Source: Roseateles_C aquae (GTDB taxonomy: Bacteria > Pseudomonadota > Gammaproteobacteria > Burkholderiales > Burkholderiaceae_C). From it: a stretch of DNA of 64,000 nt. Where the stretch lies: NCBI RefSeq assembly GCF_032337115.1, contig NZ_JAVXZY010000008.1, positions 186,001 through 250,000 on the forward strand. The letters are read 5' to 3'. Below are positions 32,655 through 40,756 of this stretch, piece after piece. Below the pieces are notes generated by a model. It was not told where the DNA came from. It searched no databases and saw only the letters and a list, made by a program, of their open reading frames with translations. The position numbers and the translations under genes are program-made. Every line of letters starts with the position of its first letter. The stretch's first letter is position 1.

Positions 32655-33977
32655 TCAACCCTTGTTGGCCTTCTGGAAACGCTCCAGCTGCTCGTTGCCG
32701 CGGGAGATCGCCGCGTCGATGCCTTCCTTGGCGCTCTTCTTGCCGCCCCAGACCTGTTCCATCTCCTCGTCGATGATGGTGCGGATCTGCACGAAATTGC
32801 CCAGGCGCACGCCGCGCGATTTGTCGGTGGTCTTGCGGATCATCTGCGTCACCGCCACATCGGTGCCGGGGTTGGCCTTGTAGAAGCCGCTCTTCTCGGT
32901 CAGCTCAAAGGCCGCCTTGGTGACCGGCAGATAGCCGGTGCGCTTGTGGCTTTCCGAGGCCACCTCGGGCCGCGCCAGGTAGTTGAAGAAGGCGGCGATG
33001 CCCTTGTGCTCGATCGGCTTCTTGCCGGCCATCACCCACAGGCTGGCGCCGCCGATCACGGTGTTCTGCGGCGCGCCGGGCACGTCGGGGTAGTAGGGTA
33101 GCGGGGCGATGCCGCTGGCGAACTTGGCGTTCTTCTTGATATTGGCGTAGAGGCCGGAGGAGCCGGTCATCATCGCGCACTCGCCGCTGTAAAACGTGGA
33201 GTCCGGCGCATTGCCGCGGCCCTTGTAGACGAACAGACCCTGCTTGGCCATGTTGGCGAGGTTCTCAATATGGCGCACATGCAGCGGCGTGTTGAAGGCC
33301 AGCCGGGTGTCCAGGCCGCCGAAGCCGTTGTTTTTGCTTGCGTACTCAACGTTGTGCCAGGCCGAGAAGCTCTCGAACTGGGTCCAGCTGACCCAGCTGG
33401 TGGTGAACGGGCATTTGTGGCCGCTGGCCTTTAGCTTGGCGGCGGCCAGGGCCACCTCGGGCCAGGTCGACGGGGCCTTGTTCGGGTCCAGGCCGGCGGC
33501 CTTGAAGGCGTCCTTGTTGTAGTGGAAGACGGTGGTCGAGCTGTTGAAGGGCATGGACAGCATCTGCCCACTGGGGGCGGTGTAGTAGCCCGCCACCGCC
33601 GGCACATAGGCGCCGGCATCGAAGCTGGCGCCGCCGGCCTTCATCACCTCGCCGACCGGCACGATGGCCCCCTTGCTGGCCATCATCGTGGCCGTGCCCA
33701 CCTCAAACACCTGCAGGATGTGCGGCGCATTGCCGGCGCGGAAGGCGGCGATCGCCGCGGTCATCGATTCGTCGTAGGTGCCCTTGTAGGTGGGCACGAT
33801 CTTGACGTCCTTCTGGCTGGCATTGAAATCACGGGCCAGGTCGTTGACCCAGTCGCCGAGCGCGCCGGGCATCGAATGCCACCACTGGATCTCGGTCTGG
33901 GCCTGGACGGCCGGGCTGAAGGCTGCCAGGGCGAGGCTGGTAGCGAGGGCGGTGGCGAGCGGGAACAGGTGTTTCAT
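32655..33977 (-). CDS. ugpB: sn-glycerol-3-phosphate-binding periplasmic protein UgpB
   Basis: A 440-residue solute-binding protein with a Sec signal peptide (residues 1-26, cleavage after AVQAQ). The mature start TEIQWWHSMPGALGDWVNDLA and the block YVPAVAGYYTAPSGQMLSMPFNSSTTVFHYNKDAF are family hallmarks, including Trp and Tyr residues that hold the ligand. It heads the ugpBAECQ operon on the minus strand. E. coli ugp is PhoB-controlled; I looked for tandem CTGTCAT half-sites upstream and saw none convincing. Confidence 0.95.
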   Translation of the reverse strand: MKHLFPLATALATSLALAAFSPAVQAQTEIQWWHSMPGALGDWVNDLARDFNASQKDVKIVPTYKGTYDESMTAAIAAFRAGNAPHILQVFEVGTATMMASKGAIVPVGEVMKAGGASFDAGAYVPAVAGYYTAPSGQMLSMPFNSSTTVFHYNKDAFKAAGLDPNKAPSTWPEVALAAAKLKASGHKCPFTTSWVSWTQFESFSAWHNVEYASKNNGFGGLDTRLAFNTPLHVRHIENLANMAKQGLFVYKGRGNAPDSTFYSGECAMMTGSSGLYANIKKNAKFASGIAPLPYYPDVPGAPQNTVIGGASLWVMAGKKPIEHKGIAAFFNYLARPEVASESHKRTGYLPVTKAAFELTEKSGFYKANPGTDVAVTQMIRKTTDKSRGVRLGNFVQIRTIIDEEMEQVWGGKKSAKEGIDAAISRGNEQLERFQKANKG

Positions 33978-34395
33978 GATCGGAACGGCTCCAGAGCGGG
34001 CAGAGATGTAGGGGGCTCAAAGTAGAGGGCTCAATCTAGGCTGTGAGTGTGACACCGCTTGCGACCGCGCCTGTCGTGTTGAAGGGACAGCCGCAGACTG
34101 GCGCGAAGGCAGGATTCGCGTACCGCGTCAGAGGCCAATGGCCCCAGGAAGGGCTGTCCCATGCTGCACTGCGGTAGGATCGTCGCCCCGACGCCATTCC
34201 TGCCGTGCCGCCTGTCAAGGGGCGTAGCGGCCAGGCCCTGCAGCGAAGCCGATCGCACGCTGCGCCGGGGCAAGACTCAAAGGGGGAGATGGGGTACCAG
34301 CCCGTCGGCGTCGTGGCTTGCAGGAGTTCTGCTGTCAGCCGGGTCTGCCTTGTGCGGGCTCGTCTCAACCCTGGGCGCACGCCCGCCTCGCCGCC
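33978..34395. other. Divergent region between ugpB and the DUF3683 gene
   Basis: About 420 bases without a gene. On the ugpB side, GTAGNGGGCTCAA occurs twice (34008-34020 and 34022-34034) as a 14-base direct repeat. GGGACAGCC (34084-34092) and GGCTGTCCC (34152-34160) form a 9-bp inverted repeat 59 bases apart. On the minus strand TTGAGC (34034-34029) with an 18-bp spacer and TACATC (34010-34005) is a weak promoter candidate for ugpB. No strong promoter is visible for the plus-strand gene. Confidence 0.35.
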
Positions 34396-37300
34396 ATGAA
34401 TGCACCGCATCCGCTGATGCCCGTTGACGCTTCCCCCCTTGATGCCCATGCCGAGGCCAGCCATGGCGCGCCGCGCCTGCGCGAGATTCCCTACAACTAC
34501 ACCTCCTTCTCCGACCGCGAAATCGTCATCCGCATCCTCGGCCAGCGCGCCTGGGATCTGCTGAACCAGCTGCGCGAGGAACGCCAGACCGGCCGCTCGG
34601 CACGGATGCTGTACGAGGTGCTGGGCGACGTCTGGGTGGTGCAGCGCAACCCCTATCTGCAAGACGACCTGCTGGATAACCCCAAGCGCCGCGCGCAGCT
34701 GATCGAGGCCTTGCACCACCGGCTGCACGAGGTCGAGCGCCGCCGCAAGCCTGAGGCCGATCCGACTCGCGACGCCTCGGTCGGTGAGCTGCTGAAGCTG
34801 GCCGGTGCGGCGGTCGAGGCCTTCGCCGCGCAGTTCGACGAGGTGGCCGAACTGCGCCGTCGCGCGACCCGGCTGCTGGCCAAGCACACGGCGCGCGACA
34901 ACATCAAGTTCGATGGCCTGTCGCGCGTGGCCCATGTGACCGACGCGACCGACTGGCGCGTCGAATACCCCTTCGTCGTACTGACGCCGGACAGTGAGGC
35001 CGAGATGGCCCGTCTGGTGCGCGATTGCGTCGAGCTGGGCCTGACCATCATCCCGCGCGGCGGCGGCACCGGCTATACCGGCGGCGCGGTGCCGCTGGTG
35101 TGGAAGAGCGCGGTCATCAACACCGAGAAGCTGGAAGCCTTGCGCGGCGTCGAGATGGTGCAGCTGCCGGGCCTGGACAAACCGGTGGCCACGGTGTTCA
35201 GCGAGGCCGGGGTGGTGACGCAGCGCGTCTCCGACCTGGCCGAACAGCACGGCTTTGTGTTTGCGGTCGACCCGACCAGCGCCGAGGCCTCCTGCATCGG
35301 CGGCAATATCGCCATGAATGCCGGCGGCAAGAAGGCGGTGCTGTGGGGCACGGCGCTGGACAATCTGGCCAGCTGGAAGATGGTGACGCCCGAGGCCAAG
35401 TGGCTGGAAGTCGTGCGGCTCAATCACAACCTGGGCAAGATCCATGATGTCGAGACGGCCAGCTTCGAGCTGCGCTACTTCGACGCCACAGGCAAGAAGC
35501 TGGAGCGCACCGAGCGGTTGGACATTCCCGGCCGCACCTTCCGCAAAGAGGGCCTGGGCAAGGACGTGACCGACAAATTCCTTGCCGGCCTGCCTGGCAT
35601 CCAGAAAGAGGGCTGCGACGGCCTGATCACCAGCGCCCGCTGGGTCGTGCACCGCATGCCCAAGCATGTGCGCACCGTCTGCCTGGAGTTCTTCGGCAAT
35701 CCCAAGGATTGCGTGCCGTCCATCGTCGACATCAAGGACTTCATGTTCGCCGAGGCGAAGAAGCCCGGTGGCGCCATCCTGGCCGGCCTGGAGCACCTGG
35801 ATGACCGTTATCTGAAGGCCGTCGGTTACGCGACCAAGAGCAAGCGCGCTCACCCGAACGGCAGCTCGGGTGGCCTGCCCAAGATGGTGCTGATCGGCGA
35901 TATCGTCGGCGATGATGAAGACGCCGTGGCCCGCGCCACCAGCGAGGTCGTGCGCCTGGCCAATGGCCGCAATGGCGAAGGCTTTGTGGCCGTCAGCGCC
36001 GATGCGCGCAAGAAGTTCTGGCTCGATCGCAAGCGCACCGCGGCCATCTCCAAGCACACCAATGCCTTCAAGGTGAATGAAGACGTGGTGATCCCGCTGG
36101 AGCGCATGGGCGAGTACACGCTGGGCATCGAGCGCATCAATATCGAGCTGTCGCTGCGCAACAAGCTGGCGCTGGTCGAGGCCTTGCAGGGATTTTTCGC
36201 ACAAGGTCGCCTGCCCTTGGGCAAGACCGACGACGCCAGCGAGATCCCCAGCGCCGAGCTGCTGGAAGACCGCGTCCAGCAGGCCCAGGCGCTGCTGGCC
36301 GAGGTCGGCGCGCTGTGGCAGCGCTGGAAGGACGGGCTTGATCAGGTCCAGCCCGGCGAGGGCGCTCAGCCCGGCCGCAGCTTCTTCGATCAGCTGCAGG
36401 ACAAAAGCCTGCGCGCCTCCTGGAAGACGCAGATCTTCAAGCCGCTGCAGACCGTGTTCAGCGGCGCCGCCTTCACGCAGATCCTGGACGAGTGCAAGCG
36501 CATCCACCAGGAGGTGCTGAAGGGCCGCGTCTGGGTGGCGCTGCACATGCATGCCGGCGACGGCAATGTGCACACCAACATCCCGGTGAACTCCGACAAC
36601 TACCAGATGCTGCAGACGGCGCACGAAGCCGTGGCCCGCATCATGAAGCTGGCGCGCAGCCTGAACGGCGTGATCTCGGGCGAGCACGGCATCGGCATCA
36701 CCAAGCTGGAGTTCCTCACTGACGAGGAGCTGGCTGGCTTTGCCGGCTACAAGGCCAAGGTCGATCCCGAGGGCCACTTCAACAAAGGTAAGTTGATGAG
36801 GGCGCCGCGGGAAGCGCTGGGCCGCCCCGAGCTTCCCGGCTCCCCCTCGGGGGGGCGGGCGCCGTATGGCGGCGACCTTGGGGGCGTCATGTTCGCGGAC
36901 CTGACCAATGCCTACACGCCCAGCTTTGGGCTGATGGGGCATGAGTCGCTGATCATGCAGCAGAGCGATATCGGCGCGATCAGCGAGAGCGTCAAGGACT
37001 GCCTGCGCTGCGGCAAGTGCAAGCCGGTGTGCGCCACCCATGTGCCGCGCGCCAATCTGCTCTACAGCCCGCGCAACAAGATCCTCGCCACCTCGCTGCT
37101 GGTCGAGGCCTTCCTCTACGAAGAGCAGACCCGCCGCGGTGTGTCGATCAAGCACTGGGAAGAGTTCGAGGACGTGGCCGACCACTGCACCGTCTGCCAC
37201 AAATGCGCCAACCCCTGCCCGGTGAAGATCGACTTCGGCGACGTCACCATGAATATGCGCAATCTGCTGCGCAAGATGGGCCAGAAGAGCTTCCGCCCCG

Positions 37301-38412
37301 GCAATGCCGCGGCCATGTTCATGCTGAACGCCACCAATCCGGAGACCATCAAGCTGGCGCGCAGCGCGATGGTCGGCGTTGGCTTCAAGGCCCAGCGCCT
37401 GGCCCATGATCTGCTGAAGACCTTTGCCAAGAAGCAAACCGCCGCACCGCGTGCGACGCTGGGCGCCGCGCCGATCAAGGAGCAGGTGATCCACTTCATC
37501 AACAAGAAGCTGCCCGGCGGCCTGCCCAAGAAGACGGCCCGGGCGCTGCTGGACATCGAGGACAAGAACTACGTTCCCATCATCCGCGACCCGGCGGCGA
37601 CCACCGTCGATACCGAGGCGGTGTTCTATTTCCCCGGCTGCGGCTCGGAGCGGCTGTTCTCGCAGGTCGGCCTGGCCACGCAGGCCATGCTCTGGCATGC
37701 CGGTGTGCAGACGGTGCTGCCGCCTGGCTATCTGTGCTGCGGCTATCCGCAGCGCGGCTCGGGCCAGTTCGACAAGGCGGAAAAGATCATCACCGACAAC
37801 CGGGTGCTGTTCCACCGCGTCGCCAACACGCTGAATTACCTGGACATCAAGACCGTGGTGGTCAGCTGCGGCACCTGCTACGACCAACTGCAGGGCTACA
37901 AGTTCGAAGACATCTTCCCCGGCTGCCGCATCATCGACATCCACGAGTTCCTGCTGGAGAAGGGCATCAAGCTCGATTCGAACCAGGCCTATCTCTATCA
38001 CGACCCCTGCCACAGCCCGATGAAGCTGCAGGAGCCGATGAAGACGGTGCAGGCCCTCGTTGGCCCCGAGGTGGTGAAGAGCGAGCGCTGCTGCGGCGAG
38101 AGCGGCACGCTGGGCGTGACCCGGCCCGACATCTCGACGCAGATCCGCTTCCGCAAGGAGGAAGAGCTGCGCAAGACCGAGGCCCAGCTGCGCGACAGCG
38201 GCAAGGTCGCTGCGGCCGACAATCTGAAGATCCTGACCAGCTGCCCGAGCTGCCTGCAAGGCCTCTCGCGCTATGGCAACGATCTGCAGAACGGCCTGCT
38301 TGAGGCCGACTACATCGTCGTCGAGATGGCCAACAAGATCCTCGGCGAGAACTGGATGCCGGACTACGTGGCCCGCGCCAACAACGGCGGCATCGAGCGC
38401 GTGCTGGTCTGA
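34396..38412 (+). CDS. FAD-linked oxidase / Fe-S oxidoreductase with DUF3683 (YdiJ-like)
   Basis: A 1338-residue fusion enzyme. The order is: N-terminal DUF3683 (about residues 25-180), an FAD_binding_4 domain (IPRGGGTGYTGGAVP near 217), an FAD-oxidase C domain ending at HGIGITKLEF, a dicluster ferredoxin (CLRCGKCKPVC and CTVCHKCANPCP) and two CCG domains (CCGYPQRGSG, CCGESGTLG). Relatives oxidise D-2-hydroxyacids such as D-lactate or D-2-hydroxyglutarate. Start ATG 34396 is taken. An odd stretch of about 30 residues (about 801-832) in the linker before the ferredoxin is encoded by a palindromic repeat. The gene is monocistronic. Confidence 0.9.
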   Translation: MNAPHPLMPVDASPLDAHAEASHGAPRLREIPYNYTSFSDREIVIRILGQRAWDLLNQLREERQTGRSARMLYEVLGDVWVVQRNPYLQDDLLDNPKRRAQLIEALHHRLHEVERRRKPEADPTRDASVGELLKLAGAAVEAFAAQFDEVAELRRRATRLLAKHTARDNIKFDGLSRVAHVTDATDWRVEYPFVVLTPDSEAEMARLVRDCVELGLTIIPRGGGTGYTGGAVPLVWKSAVINTEKLEALRGVEMVQLPGLDKPVATVFSEAGVVTQRVSDLAEQHGFVFAVDPTSAEASCIGGNIAMNAGGKKAVLWGTALDNLASWKMVTPEAKWLEVVRLNHNLGKIHDVETASFELRYFDATGKKLERTERLDIPGRTFRKEGLGKDVTDKFLAGLPGIQKEGCDGLITSARWVVHRMPKHVRTVCLEFFGNPKDCVPSIVDIKDFMFAEAKKPGGAILAGLEHLDDRYLKAVGYATKSKRAHPNGSSGGLPKMVLIGDIVGDDEDAVARATSEVVRLANGRNGEGFVAVSADARKKFWLDRKRTAAISKHTNAFKVNEDVVIPLERMGEYTLGIERINIELSLRNKLALVEALQGFFAQGRLPLGKTDDASEIPSAELLEDRVQQAQALLAEVGALWQRWKDGLDQVQPGEGAQPGRSFFDQLQDKSLRASWKTQIFKPLQTVFSGAAFTQILDECKRIHQEVLKGRVWVALHMHAGDGNVHTNIPVNSDNYQMLQTAHEAVARIMKLARSLNGVISGEHGIGITKLEFLTDEELAGFAGYKAKVDPEGHFNKGKLMRAPREALGRPELPGSPSGGRAPYGGDLGGVMFADLTNAYTPSFGLMGHESLIMQQSDIGAISESVKDCLRCGKCKPVCATHVPRANLLYSPRNKILATSLLVEAFLYEEQTRRGVSIKHWEEFEDVADHCTVCHKCANPCPVKIDFGDVTMNMRNLLRKMGQKSFRPGNAAAMFMLNATNPETIKLARSAMVGVGFKAQRLAHDLLKTFAKKQTAAPRATLGAAPIKEQVIHFINKKLPGGLPKKTARALLDIEDKNYVPIIRDPAATTVDTEAVFYFPGCGSERLFSQVGLATQAMLWHAGVQTVLPPGYLCCGYPQRGSGQFDKAEKIITDNRVLFHRVANTLNYLDIKTVVVSCGTCYDQLQGYKFEDIFPGCRIIDIHEFLLEKGIKLDSNQAYLYHDPCHSPMKLQEPMKTVQALVGPEVVKSERCCGESGTLGVTRPDISTQIRFRKEEELRKTEAQLRDSGKVAAADNLKILTSCPSCLQGLSRYGNDLQNGLLEADYIVVEMANKILGENWMPDYVARANNGGIERVLV
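36799..36890 (+). repeat. Palindromic dispersed-repeat-like insertion inside the DUF3683 gene
   Basis: GGGAAGC (36809-36815) pairs with GCTTCCC (36831-36837), and a CCCCC-TC-GGGGGGG palindrome lies at 36842-36855. The translated product is low-complexity (Gly, Pro, Arg, Ser) and interrupts an otherwise conserved linker before ADLTNAYTPSFG. The CCCCCTCGGGGGG core is, from memory, typical of dispersed repeats in Burkholderiales genomes. It keeps the reading frame. Confidence 0.6.
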
Positions 38413-38438
38413 TCACGCGCTCGGCCGCCGGGCAATAG

Positions 38439-38481
38439 GCTCACTCGGTGCTCACTCGGTGCTCACTCGGTGCTCACTCGG
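38439..38481. repeat. 11-bp tandem repeat, about 3.9 copies
   Basis: GCTCACTCGGT is repeated from 38439 to 38481 with no mismatches. The last copy contains the stop codon of the minus-strand Bug gene (38474-38476), so a change in copy number would keep a stop codon but move the 3' end. Confidence 0.9.
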
Positions 38482-39454
38482 CCGACAGCTTGCGCTCCTT
38501 GATCAGCGCATGCCATTGGGCGGTCTCGGCCTGCAGGAAGCGGCCGAGGCTGGCGGCATCGCCGGGCGCGACTTCCAGGCCGAAGTCTTCCAGCCGGGCG
38601 CGCAGCTCGGGCACGGCCAGGGCCTTCTGCATCTCGCTGGACAGGCGGTTGACGATGGCCTCGGGCGTGCCCTTGGGCACGAACAGGCCCTGCCAGGCCG
38701 CCACTTCAACATCCTTGAGCCCGAGTTCCTCGAAGGTGGGTACATCGGGCAGGGTGGCCAGGCGTTTCTTCGACAGCACGGCCAGCGCGCGAATCTTGCC
38801 GGCGCGGATCTGCGGCAGGCCGGCGGCCGTGTCGAGGATGGCCATGGGCACGATGCCGCCGATCACGTCCTGAATCGCATAGGCGGTGCCGCGGTAGGGC
38901 ACGTGGACGATGAAGCTCTGGCTGCGCTGTTTGATCAGCTCCATCGCCAGGTGGTGCGGGCTGCCGATGCCGGGCGAGGCATAGCTGAACTTGCCGGGCT
39001 GCTTGCGCACCTCATCGAGCCACTGCTTGGCCGAGGCAAAACCTGACCCCGGATTGACGCAGAGGATCAGCGGGAAGCGCGCCATGAAGCCGACCGGCGC
39101 GAAGTCGCTCGGGCTGTAGGCCAGCTTCTTGTACATCGCGCTGTTGAACACCATGGCGCCGTTGTCGCCGCTGAGCAGGGTGTAGCCATCGGCCGGCGAC
39201 TTGGCTGCCGCATCGGTGCCGATGGCGCCGCCGGCGCCGGGCCGGTTGTCGATCACGATGGTCTGGCCCAGTTGCTTGCCCAGCTGCGGCGCCAGCTGGC
39301 GGGCGAGGAAATCCGAGCCGCCGCCGGCCGGATAGGCCACCACCCAGCGCAGCGGCTTGCTGGGCCAGCTGTCGGCGCGCGCCAACAGCGGTGCGCCCAG
39401 CGTCAGCGAAAGGGCTTGAAGCGCGCGGCGGCGCGAGGGCAGGGTGAGGCTCAT
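38474..39454 (-). CDS. Bug family tripartite tricarboxylate transporter substrate-binding protein
   Basis: A 326-residue periplasmic binding protein. The signal peptide begins MSLTLPSRRRALQALSLTL with a twin-Arg-like RRR, and the mature protein starts near WPSKPLRWVVAYPAGGGSDFLARQLA, the standard Bug beginning. PGAGGAIGTDAAAKSPADGYT is the conserved ligand-contact block. Bug proteins bind carboxylates and are very abundant in Burkholderiales; the ligand is unknown and no TctA/TctB membrane genes are next to it. A dispersed 15-mer copy lies at 39036-39050, and its stop lies in an 11-bp tandem repeat. Confidence 0.9.
   Translation of the reverse strand: MSLTLPSRRRALQALSLTLGAPLLARADSWPSKPLRWVVAYPAGGGSDFLARQLAPQLGKQLGQTIVIDNRPGAGGAIGTDAAAKSPADGYTLLSGDNGAMVFNSAMYKKLAYSPSDFAPVGFMARFPLILCVNPGSGFASAKQWLDEVRKQPGKFSYASPGIGSPHHLAMELIKQRSQSFIVHVPYRGTAYAIQDVIGGIVPMAILDTAAGLPQIRAGKIRALAVLSKKRLATLPDVPTFEELGLKDVEVAAWQGLFVPKGTPEAIVNRLSSEMQKALAVPELRARLEDFGLEVAPGDAASLGRFLQAETAQWHALIKERKLSAE
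39036..39050 (+). repeat. Dispersed 15-mer copy 4 (GCAAAACCTGACCCC)
   Basis: On the plus strand, antisense to the Bug gene, where its complement encodes part of G-S-G-F-A. Confidence 0.6.
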
Positions 39455-39523
39455 ATCGTCGGTCCTTCGGGCTTCGCTACAGTGGCGAATTGTTTTGATG
39501 CGGTGAAAGTGCGAGAGCTAACG

Positions 39524-39976
39524 ATGAGCCAGCCCCCTGTGCAATGCCCCTTGTGCCACGAAACCGGCGGTCTGCTGATCGTGCAAACCCCGAAATGGCG
39601 GCTGATCCGTGCGGAGGACGCCAACTTTCCGGCCTTCTACCGGCTCGTCTGGCAGGCCCATGTGGCCGAGTTCAGCGATCTTGGTGTGGCCGAACGCGCC
39701 GCCTGCATGGCCGCGGTGACGGTGGTCGAGCAAACGCTCAGGGCCGCGCTGGCCCCGACCAAGATCAATCTCGCCAGCCTTGGCAACGTCGTGCCGCATC
39801 TGCACTGGCATGTCATCGCGCGCTTTGACTGGGACAGCCACTTCCCCAATCCGGTCTGGGGTGCGCCGCTGCGCCAGCTCGATGGACCTGCCGAGCAATG
39901 GCTGGCGCTGCCGCTGAGCGAGCTGGATCAGCGCTTGCGCGAGGCGCTGCGCCAGCACGAGGCCTCGGCGCGCTGA
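39524..39976 (+). CDS. HIT domain protein
   Basis: A 150-residue histidine-triad nucleotide hydrolase/transferase-fold protein. The triad HLHWH stands in GNVVPHLHWHVIARF (about residues 87-101), and an N-terminal CPLCHETGG may bind zinc. The start ATG 39524 (MSQPPVQCPLC) fits the family. It lies upstream of DUF971 and ubiE, a common Burkholderiales order. HIT proteins hydrolyse nucleoside phosphoramidates or dinucleotides; the natural substrate is unknown. Confidence 0.9.
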   Translation: MSQPPVQCPLCHETGGLLIVQTPKWRLIRAEDANFPAFYRLVWQAHVAEFSDLGVAERAACMAAVTVVEQTLRAALAPTKINLASLGNVVPHLHWHVIARFDWDSHFPNPVWGAPLRQLDGPAEQWLALPLSELDQRLREALRQHEASAR

Positions 39977-40118
39977 AAGCTGCACTTTCCTAACCGCGAA
40001 GTTGTGAGCGCTTGTATCGCGAACGAGCCGTCCTTTCCTCTGAAATCAGGGTGTCAGATGTTTCACCTGCAAGCTCTTACAGCTTGTTGGAGTGGCAGGG
40101 CACAGGCAATCTAGCGAC
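39977..40118 (+). promoter_or_regulatory. Region before the candidate RNA, with a hairpin and sigma54-like spacing
   Basis: CAAGCT (40070-40075) pairs with AGCTTG (40081-40086), extended by CC (40066-40067) and GG (40089-40090). TGGCAG-N5-AGGCA at 40093-40108 has the GG-N10-GC spacing of sigma54 promoters (GG 40094-40095, GC 40106-40107) but a poor -12 element; it would start transcription at 40119. TTGTTG (40084-40089) with CAATCT 17 bases on is a weak sigma70 alternative with the same start. Confidence 0.3.
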
Positions 40119-40210
40119 ATGTTCAGTGCGGCAGTCGCACCAAGCGAAAGCCGAGTTGGCTGAACACCGACCCCTCCTCTTGACCCCGCCTCGTGCGGGG
40201 TTCTTTTTTT
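40119..40210 (+). ncRNA. Candidate small RNA with a gapless three-way junction
   Basis: TGTTCAG (40120-40126) pairs with CTGAACA (40160-40166). The enclosed 33 bases form exactly two hairpins with no unpaired linker: TGCG-GCAGT-CGCA (127-139) and CCAA...TTGG (140-159), the second capped by GC-GAAA-GC, a GNRA tetraloop. A C-rich tail with CCTCCT (40173-40178), complementary to the Shine-Dalgarno sequence, leads to an intrinsic terminator at 40183-40210. The layout is that of a regulatory RNA acting through an anti-ribosome-binding-site tail. I do not recognise the family, and 6S RNA was considered and does not fit. Structure is seen; function is inference. Confidence 0.55.
40183..40210 (+). 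terminator. Strong intrinsic terminator of the candidate RNA
   Basis: ACCCCGC (40183-40189) pairs with GCGGGGT (40195-40201) around a 5-nt loop, followed by TC and seven T residues to 40210. Confidence 0.9.
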
Positions 40211-40327
40211 GTGCCAAGTGGAATGCTGGACGGGCCGAATTGCCCTGTTGGCGGGCATGGCCACGGGGCAGGGCGCTACACTGACCGCCTTCCCACGCTG
40301 CGCAGCCACGGCTGCGCTCCTGAAGCC

Positions 40328-40744
40328 ATGGCCGGCCTGCGCCCCGACACCCCTGTTCCGACCGAAATCACCGTGCACCAGCAATCGCGCGTGCTCGAGA
40401 TCGCCTTCGCCGATGGCCAGCGCTTTCGTCTGCCCTTTGAGCTGCTGCGTGTCTACAGCCCCTCGGCCGAAGTGAAAGGCCATGGGCCGGGCCAGGAGAC
40501 GCTGCAGACCGGCAAGCGCGAGGTACAGATCGTCGATCTTCAGCCGGTCGGGCATTACGCCGTGCAGCCGGTGTTCTCCGACGGCCACGACAGCGGCATC
40601 TTCAGCTGGGACTACCTCCACGAACTCGGCAGCCGCCAGGATCAGCTATGGCGCGACTATGAAGCGCGGCTGGCCGCGGCCGGCGTGCAGCGCGACGACC
40701 CCATGCCCGTCAAGGGCGGCGGCGCCTGCGGCCATCATCATTAA
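40328..40744 (+). CDS. DUF971 family protein
   Basis: A 138-residue protein with the GBBH-like N-terminal (DUF971) fold: VLEIAFADGQRFRLPFELLRVYSPSAEV, then GHYAVQPVFSDGHDSGIFSWDYL. The Cys/His tail GGGACGHHH may bind a metal. Its role is unclear; related domains occur in gamma-butyrobetaine hydroxylases and in ApbC-linked Fe-S assembly proteins. Start ATG 40328. A TACACT -10-like element stands at 40277-40282 without a clear -35. The next gene, ubiE, starts 12 bases after its stop, so the two are probably one transcript. Confidence 0.88.
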   Translation: MAGLRPDTPVPTEITVHQQSRVLEIAFADGQRFRLPFELLRVYSPSAEVKGHGPGQETLQTGKREVQIVDLQPVGHYAVQPVFSDGHDSGIFSWDYLHELGSRQDQLWRDYEARLAAAGVQRDDPMPVKGGGACGHHH

Positions 40745-40756
40745 GGCAAGACGCCC

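Noticed and set aside
33978..34395. Pho box upstream of ugpB
   Set aside because: Only isolated CTGTC half-sites occur, without the 11-base direct-repeat spacing.
34036..38259. A 1407-codon open frame on the minus strand
   Set aside because: It is the antisense shadow of the DUF3683 oxidoreductase; the plus-strand protein has complete recognisable domains and the minus translation has none.
40021..40182. 6S RNA as an identity for the structured region
   Set aside because: The closing stem and central bubble expected of 6S RNA cannot be formed; the 5' pyrimidine-rich segment has no complement near the 3' end.
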